Shown here: positions 1 through 8,690 of the stretch, piece by piece
Layout of the letters: each line of letters starts with the position of its first letter
How positions within the stretch are numbered: position 1 is the stretch's first letter
NCBI GenBank assembly: GCA_902553315.1
Contig: CACDKN010000006.1
Coordinates: 15,757 to 79,756, forward strand
Length of the DNA stretch: 64,000 bases
Direction of reading: 5' to 3'
Source of the DNA: AG-339-G14 sp902553315
Lineage (GTDB): Bacteria; Pseudomonadota; Gammaproteobacteria; Magnimaribacterales; AG-339-G14
Position numbers and translations under genes: made by a program
Notes under the pieces: generated by a model
Databases searched by the model: none
Told to the model about the DNA's origin: nothing
The model's input: the letters and a program-made list of their open reading frames with translations, nothing else

Positions 1-542
1 TTAATGGAATATCTCTCGTTGATTAAATTTTCGTAAGTTATATTTCTCTTTAAAGTAAGTTGTATAGCCGTAGTTTTTAAATCTTCGCTAATTAATAAGT
101 TTTTATAAACCTCATTTGTATTGAAAACCCGTTTAGCTTTTTCTATGTCAGGATCAGTTGAGTCAAGAGTTGAAACTCGATCAGCAACTTCTGACAGCGA
201 CAAATTTTTATTTGCTTCAATTAATGGTGCATCAAGCAAACTTAGAACGCTTTCGATACCATCGATGTTGGATAACTCAAAAATTAGTTTTTTGAAGGTT
301 TCAATTGAAGATTTTTTAAAAATAGGTTCGTATGGAGTTACAGTTACTACTAAGAAGTCTGTTGAGCCATAAGTTTTTGCTGAGTCCCTGTAAAGTTTTA
401 AATCAGGATCGTTTTCTAAAAGTAAAGTCTCTGAAGAAGCATCTAAATCAAAATTAGAAGCTCCTGCTCCAATAAAAATAAGTAAGGTAAAAACAATAAA
501 TAAAACTAATTTTGGGCTTTTAGTAATTAAGTTAGAAAACAT
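1..542 (-). CDS. RND/MMPL-superfamily exporter, N-terminal part (cut by window edge)
   Basis: About 180 codons of a membrane protein whose reading frame runs off the left edge of the window. The N-terminus has one strong membrane span (about residues 11-30, rich in L, F, I and V). A soluble stretch follows with the pattern DLDASSETLLLENDPDLKLY and later FGSTDF-like residues, as in the first periplasmic loop of RND/MMPL 'superfamily exporter' proteins. Members of that family are proton-driven transporters of lipids or hydrophobic compounds; the substrate here cannot be told. The ATG at 542-540 shares one base with the TGA of trhO (TGATG), so translation is probably coupled and the gene belongs to the long minus-strand run. 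The family call is moderately sure because only the first loop is visible. Confidence 0.7.
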   Translation of the reverse strand, partial: MFSNLITKSPKLVLFIVFTLLIFIGAGASNFDLDASSETLLLENDPDLKLYRDSAKTYGSTDFLVVTVTPYEPIFKKSSIETFKKLIFELSNIDGIESVLSLLDAPLIEANKNLSLSEVADRVSTLDSTDPDIEKAKRVFNTNEVYKNLLISEDLKTTAIQLTLKRNITYENLINERYSI

Positions 543-1426
543 CATAATTGCTGATTTTTGTATTGTCGATGTCTCTCTTTGTATCTAAGTCTGTCTTCAT
601 CTGTTTTTTCATCAATACAATTGTGACAAGAAACTCCTTTAAGATATTCTGGCTTTAACAGATCTTTATTAGATAAAGGTCTTCTACATGCAAAACATTG
701 ATGAAAATTGCCAGGCTCCAAGTTAGTTTTAACTGTAACTCTATCATCGAAAACAAAACATTCTCCTTCCCATTTGTCAGTATTTTTAGACTTTTCAAAA
801 TAATTTAAAATTCCGCCCTTTAGTTGAAAAATATTTTCCAGTCCATTTTCTGAAAACATTGCGGAAGCCTTTTCGCATCTAACACCTCCTGTACAGAAAA
901 TAGCAATTTTTTTTCTATTTAAGAGCTTTTTGTTATCAATGATGTATTTATTAAATTCTCTAAAATTTTTTGTTTTTGGAGAAATGGAATTTTTGAAAGT
1001 TCCAACTTCAATTTCATATTCATTTCTGACGTCTATTGTTTGAACGTCTTTATGAGAAATAAAATCATGCCAATCTTCTGGATCAACGTATTTCCCTTGG
1101 TGATTTTCAATTCTTAGATTTATTCCGGATGGGACAATCTCTTGTCTAAACTTTATTTTTAATTTTTTAAAAGGCTGCTTGCCGGATATTGAGTTTTTTA
1201 TCTCTAAATTTCCACAGTATTTTTCAATTAGTGCTATTCCTTTTTTTAAAGAAACTAAATTTTGGGATGCAATTGTAGAATTAATTCCCTCAGGAGTGAG
1301 GATGACAGTGCCCACAATTTTAAGTTTTTTAAATTGTCTTTTTAAAAGATTTTCTAATAATTGAGTTTGCTCAAAGCTAAAGCATTTATAAAATGTAGCT
1401 ATAAAAAATTTTTTACTGTTCTGCAT
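542..1426 (-). CDS. trhO: tRNA uridine(34) hydroxylase (TrhO/YceA), rhodanese family
   Basis: 294 residues. An N-terminal ferredoxin-like domain (about 1-95) precedes a rhodanese domain (about 120-215) with the catalytic loop CTGGVRC (Cys178 and Cys184). The C-terminus carries two CxxC pairs (Cys244/247 and Cys267/270), likely a metal site. TrhO proteins install the hydroxyl of 5-hydroxyuridine at the tRNA wobble position, using molecular oxygen. The frame is open to a TTG at 1438, but the ATG at 1426 sits just behind a GGAGAG stretch and is the better start. It overlaps bolA by 14 nt and is followed immediately by the RND-type exporter. Length and motif order match the family well. Confidence 0.93.
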   Translation of the reverse strand: MQNSKKFFIATFYKCFSFEQTQLLENLLKRQFKKLKIVGTVILTPEGINSTIASQNLVSLKKGIALIEKYCGNLEIKNSISGKQPFKKLKIKFRQEIVPSGINLRIENHQGKYVDPEDWHDFISHKDVQTIDVRNEYEIEVGTFKNSISPKTKNFREFNKYIIDNKKLLNRKKIAIFCTGGVRCEKASAMFSENGLENIFQLKGGILNYFEKSKNTDKWEGECFVFDDRVTVKTNLEPGNFHQCFACRRPLSNKDLLKPEYLKGVSCHNCIDEKTDEDRLRYKERHRQYKNQQL

Positions 1427-1727
1427 TCTCTCCACCAAGGCAATTTGGAGATTTTAAGTCATCTCCTGAAATATCTTTCCACTCGTTGCGTGTAAATGGA
1501 TGAATCGCGATGGCATGAATTTTCTTCATTTCTTCCGACAGAATTTGGTATATTTTTTGGTGCCTCTGAACTGCTCGCATTTCTTCGAAAAAATCAGAAA
1601 CGACTGTTATTTTAAAATGCGATTCAGCTCCATCAGGCGTATTATGCATATTGCTTTCGTTTATCACTTCAAGAAAGTAAATTTCCAAATTATTTTTCAA
1701 ATTTTGCTCTATATCGTCTTTTATCAT
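1413..1727 (-). CDS. bolA: BolA family protein
   Basis: 104 residues with the BolA fold signature: central SHFKITVVSDFFE followed by QRHQKIYQIL and the helix/strand segment IHAIAIHPFTRNEW, where the conserved His contributes to [2Fe-2S] binding with monothiol glutaredoxins. BolA proteins act with CGFS glutaredoxins in iron-sulfur cluster handling and stress morphology control. A CGFS glutaredoxin gene (grxD) is present at 32.1-32.4 kb. The start ATG overlaps the TGA of the upstream transporter (ATGA), so translation is likely coupled. The C-terminal tail after about residue 88 (rich in G, N and E) is a short extension of unclear role. Confidence 0.93.
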   Translation of the reverse strand: MIKDDIEQNLKNNLEIYFLEVINESNMHNTPDGAESHFKITVVSDFFEEMRAVQRHQKIYQILSEEMKKIHAIAIHPFTRNEWKDISGDDLKSPNCLGGENAEQ

Positions 1728-3148
1728 GTGTCAGAGTAATTTAAATTGTCTAAATTTCCTTCATGGGAAGCTTTTGTCATTTTAACTTTGGAAAAAATAA
1801 AAAGTGCTAAGAGCCACAAACAAGTTGAGATAGATAAGGCATAAATACCCACGCTAATTATTGTGCTGTTGTCCACTTCCCCAGCTACGGCTCCTGAGGG
1901 CCAAGAAGATAAGGATAATACTATTCCAGCTAAGAATGCGCCCGCTCCACTCATACACTTTGCTGCAAAAGATCTAGCTGCCAACAACGTACCTTCCATT
2001 CTTCTTCCAGTAATTTTTTCAACTTCCTCAACTGTGTCAAATACCATCGAGCCTAAAGTGGTGTATGAAATTATTTGGGCAGCAACGCCTATCCAGTGAC
2101 AAGCTAGAACAATAAAAAGAACATACGGAGTGTCGTTGGAAGGCATTAAATTAAAAATTTTCATAAAAATTGCAAAATTTTCTGCAACGAAAGCAATTAA
2201 AAACATAAATATTATTGTGTTTCTCTTTCCATATTTTCCAGCTAAATAAGGAGAAATTAAAATACCTACAAAAGGTGTTAGAAATAAAGCCAAACCTATT
2301 GTCAAAATATTTAAAGGGGTGAATTCCCAAAAAAAGCTGTAATAGAACAAAGTAAGATTCGTAGAGATTCCAGATGCAACTGCAGTAATAATTCCTGCTA
2401 AAAATAATACTAAGTAATCTCTACTTACGGTCAGAGTCTCCCATAATTGGCTCAAGGTATTCCTTATAGAAAGTTTATTTGGCTCAGGCGTGAATAAATC
2501 ATCAATATGACGGTGAGTTCCTAAAGCAGTAACCATAATTGCAATAAACATTACCACTCCACATGCTAATCCATATGATTGCCATGTTGAAGGTAGATAT
2601 CTGGCGTCTGTTGTGCCCGTATAGCTGCTATAAACAACAAAAATCCATAGAGAACACCAAACTGCAAGACCTCCCCACCATCCAAACCAGTATCTATAAG
2701 CAAGCAGAGAACTTCTTTCAATGTAATCTTTAGACAATTCAGGTCCTAGGGCCATACTGGGAATTTCGTAAAAAGTAATAGCTGTTCTAATAAAAATTCC
2801 AACTAAAAGTAAGTATGAAAATAATTGAAACTGGGTTAAATCCAATGGAGGAATCCATAATACAAAAAAGGAAATACATACTGGTAATGCTGACAAATAA
2901 ATGTAAGGATGCCTCCTGCCCCATTTTGTTTTTGTATTATCAGAAAAATAACCAACAAGAGGGTCAGAAATAGCATCAAAAACTAACATAAGAAGAATAG
3001 CTAATCCGGCTAAATCTGGAGACAACCCAAATACTTGTACATAAACAAAAAGTAAAAAATAAGCAAAAGCATTGTCTTTAATACCAAACGCCATTGATCC
3101 AAAACCATAATAAAGTTTGGTGGAAACTGGTAATTTTGTATCTTTCAT
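1724..3148 (-). CDS. MFS transporter, glycoside-pentoside-hexuronide (GPH) type
   Basis: 474 residues with about 12 hydrophobic segments. The GPH-family signature is clear after helix 2: DAISDPLVGYFSDNTKTKWG, then GRRHPYIY. Members are cation symporters for sugars and glycosides, but the substrate cannot be read from sequence. A second homologue of the same family lies at 6165-7607, separated by a rhomboid protease and a DUF3604 protein. All are on one strand with overlaps or gaps of a few nt, so they form an operon. The ATG start lies 3 nt after the DUF3604 stop. An organic substrate linked to the DUF3604 enzyme is a reasonable guess, not shown. Confidence 0.85.
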   Translation of the reverse strand: MKDTKLPVSTKLYYGFGSMAFGIKDNAFAYFLLFVYVQVFGLSPDLAGLAILLMLVFDAISDPLVGYFSDNTKTKWGRRHPYIYLSALPVCISFFVLWIPPLDLTQFQLFSYLLLVGIFIRTAITFYEIPSMALGPELSKDYIERSSLLAYRYWFGWWGGLAVWCSLWIFVVYSSYTGTTDARYLPSTWQSYGLACGVVMFIAIMVTALGTHRHIDDLFTPEPNKLSIRNTLSQLWETLTVSRDYLVLFLAGIITAVASGISTNLTLFYYSFFWEFTPLNILTIGLALFLTPFVGILISPYLAGKYGKRNTIIFMFLIAFVAENFAIFMKIFNLMPSNDTPYVLFIVLACHWIGVAAQIISYTTLGSMVFDTVEEVEKITGRRMEGTLLAARSFAAKCMSGAGAFLAGIVLSLSSWPSGAVAGEVDNSTIISVGIYALSISTCLWLLALFIFSKVKMTKASHEGNLDNLNYSDT

Positions 3149-3151
3149 AGG

Positions 3152-5389
3152 TTATATTCTATTCACGTATATCGGAGAAGACCAAGCTCTTTCTTCAGAA
3201 GGGGCAAGACAATTATCATTTTTATCTGTTAAATAACTTCCATGACAGATATTAACTTTGACACAATTTCCTTCGTCATCGTATTCACATCTTAAATTAT
3301 CTCCATTTACTCTGAGAGAGGGTTCTTCAATTGCCCTTACATAATAAACGCTGTCTCTTCCATCCTTTAAAAAGTCCTTGTCAGTAAATCTTATTTTACA
3401 ACCTTCTTGACTTGGCTCGCATTCGAAAACTTTCCAAGCATCTTTGATTAAGGGTCCTATCGGTTCATCATTATAATTTTGTGGTGTAATTTTAACTACT
3501 TCAATTCTTGTGATGTTTCGTCTTTCTTCAGAAGGGTTAAAACACTCACCTTTACATATTTTTTTCAATCTTTTCTCATCAGCATTGGATAAATTAAATT
3601 CAGGACAACCTGGTTTTTGTTTAAACGAACCAATAGCTTTTACTTCAAAAACGGGGTTTCTCTCAGAACTTATTTTACTTCCCATTGGAAAAGTTTCGGC
3701 AGTAGTTATCAAGTCAAACCATAAAAGAATTTGTGGACCACTTGTAGCGTAAGTTTCTTTATTTTTAAACCCTTCCCATATTCCTTCTCTAGATCTTGAA
3801 TTTACATGCACAGCAGCAAGTCCGCCCGTAGTAAAGAAAGAAGACTGTCTTTCAGCTTCATACATAGTTAGTTCGCTAGGAGTGTTAATTTCCTCTGGAA
3901 TAACTCTCCTTGAGTCTATAGTTTTTTCTTCATAAGGAAAGAAATTTAATCTAACGAATGGTGAAGCTGCACCGTTTGCTTCAGTTGTGAGTAATCTATC
4001 AATAGCTTTGTAACCCGTACCTGGTTTAGATCGATGGTTATCACTTGAAGCGATAAATCCAAAATCAAATTGCACTATCTTATCTTCATAAAATTTTCTC
4101 GAAGCCAATGCATACTGAACTGATCCTTTTGGACGCATGTTAAATGCTGGAACGAAACAATCGTTGCATTGCCCTGAATTCAGCCACTCCTCAGGTTCTA
4201 CACTTGAAAGTGCCCAATGTCCGAAGTTACCTCCATCAATATAATTTTTTTTGGCTAGTTCAGATTTTTCTAAACATAAACTCTCCTCTAAGCCTTCAGC
4301 TAGACACCTTTCTAAAACTATTTCACCAGCGCGCCAACAAGAAGGTAGATAATTTTTAGATGGAGGTGGACATATTGCAACAGAATTTTCAGTTTTCGTC
4401 GCCGACCAAGGTCTGTATTCTTCTGAGTTTCCATGCCCTGAGAAAACTTCTATAGAAATTTGACGATTCGGATCATGTTGATCAGATAATTGTTTATCCC
4501 AATTTGATTCAGCGGGTGTGTAATACCCCCAAGAATTCCCATGAGGTATCACAATTGAATCAGATTTTACGTCATCTAATACTTCAAATAGCTCTTTAGG
4601 AGATCTAACAGAGCGGTAACAATTTCTTGGGTCAGGATCCGACATATCGCAATCCGGGTGGGCAAGAACCTCTTCAACGAAACTAATGAAATCTGCGTAT
4701 CTTTGTCGATTAGAGAAATCAACCACGGATGAAGCAACCATATTTTGTTTAACCGTAGGTAAATTATCATTATCTCTAAATCCGTCAGATGCATAACCTG
4801 CAGCTCCATACGGAATTCCTGGTAATAAATCATTATCTGTTTCTAAAAAGAGAACGTTTTTATGACCATAATGCTCATCAATGTCTGGTGAGATTTGTGT
4901 CCATTCATATCCAACAAAACTTATAGTATCTTTCAAATTTTTATTCTGATTTACTTTATTGCAATTCTGAACAGCTTTAATAGTTTCACCCCACTTCCTT
5001 GGGGTACTTCCTTCAGCATGATCTGTCATTACCCAAAAATCTATTGCTGAACAAAATCTTGCATAATCGCAAGCGTCTGCCATTAAGTGAGGTCCATCGC
5101 CTTGACTATTCGGCAAGCTCCACAAGAATGCATCAAGAGAATGAGTAGAATGTACATGGGTATCACCAAATAAAATTTGAGTATCGCTTTGAGACACTTC
5201 TATTTGCGACTGAATTCTTGATTGGACTAATTCATCAGGATAAGAGGTTTTGATGTTGATACCTGAGTCTTCTAAAGAACCAAAAAAATTAAAATAGAAA
5301 GCAAAAAAATATAAAAAGGCAATCAATAAAAAAGAGAGGACCAATCCTACTCCCCAAAATAAAAATCTTAATAAAATTCCTCTAATCAT
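3152..5389 (-). CDS. DUF3604 (PHP-like metallohydrolase) protein, membrane anchored
   Basis: 745 residues. One N-terminal hydrophobic segment (about 7-33) suggests a signal anchor facing the periplasm. The metal-binding start of the PHP-like fold is ILFGDTHVHSTHS (His78, His80), followed by DFWVMTDHAEG (Asp123, His124). A later SSDNHRSKPGTGY (around residues 450-465) supplies further ligands, and PRKWGE/PHGNSWGYY are typical of DUF3604. The C-terminal part is rich in Cys (for example CPEF, CKGEC, CRYE-like), plausible for disulfides in an exported protein. No reaction can be assigned; relatives are predicted metal-dependent hydrolases. ATGA overlap with the upstream rhomboid gene and a 3-nt gap to the downstream GPH transporter place it in a transport/hydrolysis cassette. 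Confidence 0.8.
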   Translation of the reverse strand: MIRGILLRFLFWGVGLVLSFLLIAFLYFFAFYFNFFGSLEDSGINIKTSYPDELVQSRIQSQIEVSQSDTQILFGDTHVHSTHSLDAFLWSLPNSQGDGPHLMADACDYARFCSAIDFWVMTDHAEGSTPRKWGETIKAVQNCNKVNQNKNLKDTISFVGYEWTQISPDIDEHYGHKNVLFLETDNDLLPGIPYGAAGYASDGFRDNDNLPTVKQNMVASSVVDFSNRQRYADFISFVEEVLAHPDCDMSDPDPRNCYRSVRSPKELFEVLDDVKSDSIVIPHGNSWGYYTPAESNWDKQLSDQHDPNRQISIEVFSGHGNSEEYRPWSATKTENSVAICPPPSKNYLPSCWRAGEIVLERCLAEGLEESLCLEKSELAKKNYIDGGNFGHWALSSVEPEEWLNSGQCNDCFVPAFNMRPKGSVQYALASRKFYEDKIVQFDFGFIASSDNHRSKPGTGYKAIDRLLTTEANGAASPFVRLNFFPYEEKTIDSRRVIPEEINTPSELTMYEAERQSSFFTTGGLAAVHVNSRSREGIWEGFKNKETYATSGPQILLWFDLITTAETFPMGSKISSERNPVFEVKAIGSFKQKPGCPEFNLSNADEKRLKKICKGECFNPSEERRNITRIEVVKITPQNYNDEPIGPLIKDAWKVFECEPSQEGCKIRFTDKDFLKDGRDSVYYVRAIEEPSLRVNGDNLRCEYDDEGNCVKVNICHGSYLTDKNDNCLAPSEERAWSSPIYVNRI

Positions 5390-6165
5390 TTTCTTCTCTT
5401 TATCTCATTCTCTGATTTTTTTATAAAGTCTTGTAAAAAATTTTTACCAGAATTATTCATATTATCTTTGTCGCTAAAAACAGTCCATGCTGGGCTGGCT
5501 TTATGATTAAATAGTTTCGTTTCTTTCTTTTTAAAAAATGGAATCAAGATCATCCCTGCAATAAATCCTCCAATGTGGGCGAAATAAGCTGTTCCACCTT
5601 CGGCATCTAAAGAAAAAGGAGCGCTAAAAAATTGACCAAATATCCAAAATCCTAAAACAATAAAAGCAGGCACTCTAATCATTTGAATAATTATTATTAT
5701 AAAAATTAGACACTTTACGTTAGCTCTCGGATATAGAATTAAGTATGCTCCAAGAACGCCCGCAATAGCCCCGCTTGCACCAACCATTGGTATGTTAGAA
5801 GTTGGATCAACTAAGCCTTGTGAAATTGCTGCAATACCTCCGCATAAAAAATAAAAAATAATAAATCTAGTCTTCCCCATAGAATCTTCTACGTTATCTC
5901 CAAAGATCCAAAGGTAAAGCATATTGCCTCCTATATGGGCTAAACCGCCATGGAGAAACATAGAAGTAATTATTGGAATATATGCTTCTATTGATAGGAT
6001 TGAATTAAAAAAAGTATTTGGAACAAACCCGAGATTAACAAACATCTCTTGGTTCATCTGCGCCAGATATTGCAAAACAAACGAAAAAATACAGAGGCCT
6101 ATCAAACAATAAGTTATAAAAGGTTTATTTTTACTTGGATTCTCATCAGAAATTGGAAAAAACAT
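5386..6165 (-). CDS. Rhomboid family intramembrane serine protease
   Basis: 259 residues with about six membrane spans. The family hallmarks are present: HGGLAHIGGNMLYLWIFGDN in the loop and second helix (about 72-91), the nucleophile motif GASGAIAG (Ser131) and a histidine in the sixth helix, YFAHIGGFIAGM (His197). These form the Ser/His dyad of an active protease that cuts membrane proteins within or next to the bilayer. The C-terminal 50 residues are basic and cytoplasmic. The ATG overlaps the stop of the upstream GPH transporter by one base (TAATG) and its own stop overlaps the DUF3604 start. The substrate is unknown. Confidence 0.92.
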   Translation of the reverse strand: MFFPISDENPSKNKPFITYCLIGLCIFSFVLQYLAQMNQEMFVNLGFVPNTFFNSILSIEAYIPIITSMFLHGGLAHIGGNMLYLWIFGDNVEDSMGKTRFIIFYFLCGGIAAISQGLVDPTSNIPMVGASGAIAGVLGAYLILYPRANVKCLIFIIIIIQMIRVPAFIVLGFWIFGQFFSAPFSLDAEGGTAYFAHIGGFIAGMILIPFFKKKETKLFNHKASPAWTVFSDKDNMNNSGKNFLQDFIKKSENEIKRRK

Positions 6166-7607
6166 TAATTATCTCTATAACCTAAATCATCAATAGCTCT
6201 GTGAAATTTCTCTCGAGTAATATTATAAAATAAAAGACAAAAAATACCCGCCAATGAAAGAATTGGTCCAATTATAGATTGGAAAATCACCAGTTCTCTA
6301 ATGGGTTGGGCAATCTCTGTTTGAGACATATTAGTGTTATCAAAGCCAAAAAGTTGCATAACTATTCCTAAGAGAAAAATTCCAAATCCAGAAAGAATTT
6401 TTTGGATTAAATTTGGTCCAGACATGAAAACTCCCTCATCTCTCCTACCTGTATTAATTTGGCTATCTTCGACAATGTCATAAATCATTGAAATTACCAA
6501 AACAAAGCCCATTGCTCTCAGTGCATCAACTATCGAAGTATGAATTATCATTATCCACCACAATGAGTCAGTTCCATTTAGAGGAAAAAAATCTATAAAG
6601 AAAATCCCGTCAAGTAATCTCAACCAAATTGGCAATGGATCAATTATCAAACCAAGTGAAAAGACTGTAACAGCGATATTTTTCTTTTCTCTTCCAGCAG
6701 TTATAACAATCGCTAAAATTGCTCCTACAATAGTTGCAGCTCCTGCGATGACCGGAAAAAGAGAGATAGTTGAGGGTGTCCATTCCCAAAAGTAAGTATT
6801 TATATAAGTTGAGGTTCCACTGGTAATACCAATATTCAGTCCATAAAAACCGCCCGCTAGAAGCATCACTAACCACGATCTATTAGAAAAACACTCAAAT
6901 AATTCTTTTAGAAAATTATTAATAGAAAAGCTAGCTTGTGACTCAGCTTTGTGTAAATAAGGAATAAAACGATGAGTACTAAGCGCGGAAATTAAACCGA
7001 AAACTACAATTAAAAATCCGGATAATAAACCAAAGTACTTATATCCATCTGGGTTTAAAAAAGCTTTATTGCCAGTAAACTCTTCAGTTTCAATTAAAAA
7101 GTAAGAATACATAACAAAAGTAACTGTCGTCCCTGCAACCACTGCGGCGACATATGCCCAACCATTTACAAAGTTTCGCTTATCGTAATCTTTGGTAAGT
7201 TCTGGTCCAAGTGAAGCTCTAGGAATTTCATAAAATGTCAAAGAAATTCTAATAATTAAAACTAAAATCAAAAGTTTCCAAAAGAGATAAGATTGTGAAT
7301 AACTATTTGGTTCGGTGAATAAAAGATAAAAACTAACGCATAAAGGCAAAATGCTTGAATAAATAAAAGGATGTCTTCTACCCCATTTCGACCCAAACCT
7401 ATCTGACCAAGCTCCTATCAATGGATCTGAAATTGCGTCGACGACAAGGGCTATACCCAAAGCCAAAGAAGCCAAAATAGGATTTAAACCTAAAACTTGG
7501 TTATAAAAAATTAAGACCCAAGTTCCAAAAATTACAGCATTAATTCCAATAACTCCAGAGCCTGAAGAATATAAAATAAGAGATAGATTAGAAACGAATT
7601 TCGTCAC
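6165..7607 (-). CDS. MFS transporter, GPH type (second copy)
   Basis: 480 residues, about 12 transmembrane helices, homologous along its length to the product of 1724-3148. Shared elements are DAISDPLIGAWSDRFGSKWG plus GRRHPFIY after helix 2, LTFYEIPRASLGPEL near helix 5, and the GRRDEG motif in the second half. The frame contains no suitable ATG near the start; GTG at 7607 is the best start. The two paralogues differ in most positions, so this is not a recent duplication and the two may carry different but related solutes. It sits 27 nt after the HD-domain gene and directly before the rhomboid gene. Confidence 0.85.
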   Translation of the reverse strand: MTKFVSNLSLILYSSGSGVIGINAVIFGTWVLIFYNQVLGLNPILASLALGIALVVDAISDPLIGAWSDRFGSKWGRRHPFIYSSILPLCVSFYLLFTEPNSYSQSYLFWKLLILVLIIRISLTFYEIPRASLGPELTKDYDKRNFVNGWAYVAAVVAGTTVTFVMYSYFLIETEEFTGNKAFLNPDGYKYFGLLSGFLIVVFGLISALSTHRFIPYLHKAESQASFSINNFLKELFECFSNRSWLVMLLAGGFYGLNIGITSGTSTYINTYFWEWTPSTISLFPVIAGAATIVGAILAIVITAGREKKNIAVTVFSLGLIIDPLPIWLRLLDGIFFIDFFPLNGTDSLWWIMIIHTSIVDALRAMGFVLVISMIYDIVEDSQINTGRRDEGVFMSGPNLIQKILSGFGIFLLGIVMQLFGFDNTNMSQTEIAQPIRELVIFQSIIGPILSLAGIFCLLFYNITREKFHRAIDDLGYRDN

Positions 7608-7634
7608 TGAAGAATTAAACTAGAAATTAAAGCT

Positions 7635-8204
7635 TTATTCAGCTTTATAAATTGATTTCTTAGTTTGAGACAAAACTCTTTCCAACATTGGAATGAAGGT
7701 CTCTATCGGAAGAGTGTCATATTTAGGGTCAAAAGAATTTTGGTCGTATTTTGCGCAAAACTCAGCACAATCTTTCCAATATTCATGATCTTTATATTTA
7801 TCTCTCATGTCTCTATCAAGACCCAAGAAATGAAAAAAATAATATCCTTGAAAAATGCCGTGGTGTTTAAGAATCCAGAAATTTTTTTCTGAAATATAGG
7901 GCTCAAGTAAAGTCGCAGCAAAGTCAGCATGATTTGCAGGTGCTAGAATATCTCCGATGTCGTGAAGCAATGCACAGACTACATATTCCTCGTCTCTTCC
8001 ATCCCTATAAGCTCTTGTTGCTGTTTGAAGACAATGGGTATATCTGTCAACTGCGAAACCTCCATGATCACCTTTCAACATTTCAAGATGCTCTAAGATC
8101 CTTTGTGGAAGTTCAGATGTATGAACCATTGCTGCTTCAACAATTGGAACGTAGTCTTCAGCCGTTCCTTTTGTCATTTCTGTAAATTTAGCTGTCTTAC
8201 TCAT
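7635..8204 (-). CDS. HD-domain protein resembling the diiron PhnZ-like group
   Basis: 189 residues. The HD signature is LLHDIGD (His81-Asp82), preceded by THCLQTATRA (His57) and followed by NHADFAATLL (His92) and ILKHHGIFQGYYF (His114/115). The C-terminal block KYDQNSFDPKYD (about 152-163) is conserved in this small family. The spacing H-x-x-Q ... HD ... H ... H resembles the PhnZ/MIOX-like HD oxygenases, which use a mixed-valent diiron centre to cleave C-C or C-P bonds, as well as ordinary HD phosphohydrolases. Sequence alone does not decide between these. It is upstream of and probably co-transcribed with the transporter/DUF3604 run. No phosphonate transporter is seen nearby. Confidence 0.7.
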   Translation of the reverse strand: MSKTAKFTEMTKGTAEDYVPIVEAAMVHTSELPQRILEHLEMLKGDHGGFAVDRYTHCLQTATRAYRDGRDEEYVVCALLHDIGDILAPANHADFAATLLEPYISEKNFWILKHHGIFQGYYFFHFLGLDRDMRDKYKDHEYWKDCAEFCAKYDQNSFDPKYDTLPIETFIPMLERVLSQTKKSIYKAE

Positions 8205-8211
8205 TATCTGA

Positions 8212-8652
8212 TTATATCTTTTTTAGTAGAGAAGCAAAAATATATCCTCCAAGAAAACCAAAGATTATATGGAAGACCCATCCAAAAAAATATCTATTGC
8301 CAGCGATGATTTGTGTTTCAAACAATAATGCTACAGATAGATATAAAACTGTTGCGACTGAAGCAGCACCTGCCAGACCGTAAGCAATTCTTTTATCAAT
8401 CTTTATTACTGATAAAGCAACTTTAGAAACAATAAAAGCTACAAAAAACCCTACTGAATAAACTATGAAAAGGATCGGTGAAAAATATAGCCAATCATGA
8501 GATAAACTTTTAAATAAAATATCTATGCCAATCGATATCTCCCTTGAGCTTAACCAGTACAAATAAGAAACACTTGTGATTGGCACAGATAAAAAAACCG
8601 CTACTAATGTGCTAAAAAGAAAAATACTAACTAATTTAATTGTAAAAAGCAT
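8212..8652 (-). CDS. Small integral membrane protein of unknown function
   Basis: About 146 residues with four predicted membrane spans (around residues 5-25, 45-70, 83-105 and 118-142). I recognise no family motif. The frame opens at TTG 8670, but ATG at 8652 gives a shorter N-terminus that begins directly with the first hydrophobic span and is preferred. It is the first gene of the minus-strand run (7 nt before the HD gene) and is divergent from the sugar dehydrogenase gene, leaving under 40 nt for both promoters. Confidence 0.6.
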   Translation of the reverse strand: MLFTIKLVSIFLFSTLVAVFLSVPITSVSYLYWLSSREISIGIDILFKSLSHDWLYFSPILFIVYSVGFFVAFIVSKVALSVIKIDKRIAYGLAGAASVATVLYLSVALLFETQIIAGNRYFFGWVFHIIFGFLGGYIFASLLKKI

Positions 8653-8655
8653 AAA

Positions 8656-8684
8656 ATGTAAAAAATCCAAATTATTTTTATAAT
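8656..8684 (+). promoter_or_regulatory. Candidate promoter of the sugar dehydrogenase gene
   Basis: A perfect TATAAT hexamer lies at 8679-8684, with a weak -35 (ATGTAA at 8656-8661) 17 nt upstream. The predicted start of transcription, about 7 nt downstream, would coincide with the ATG at 8691, so the mRNA could be leaderless or nearly so. Inferred from sequence only. Confidence 0.4.
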
Positions 8685-8690
8685 ATTAAT

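Noticed and set aside
121..372. Plus-strand ORF of 83 codons at the left edge
   Set aside because: The opposite strand carries a continuous, clearly protein-like RND exporter frame through the window edge.
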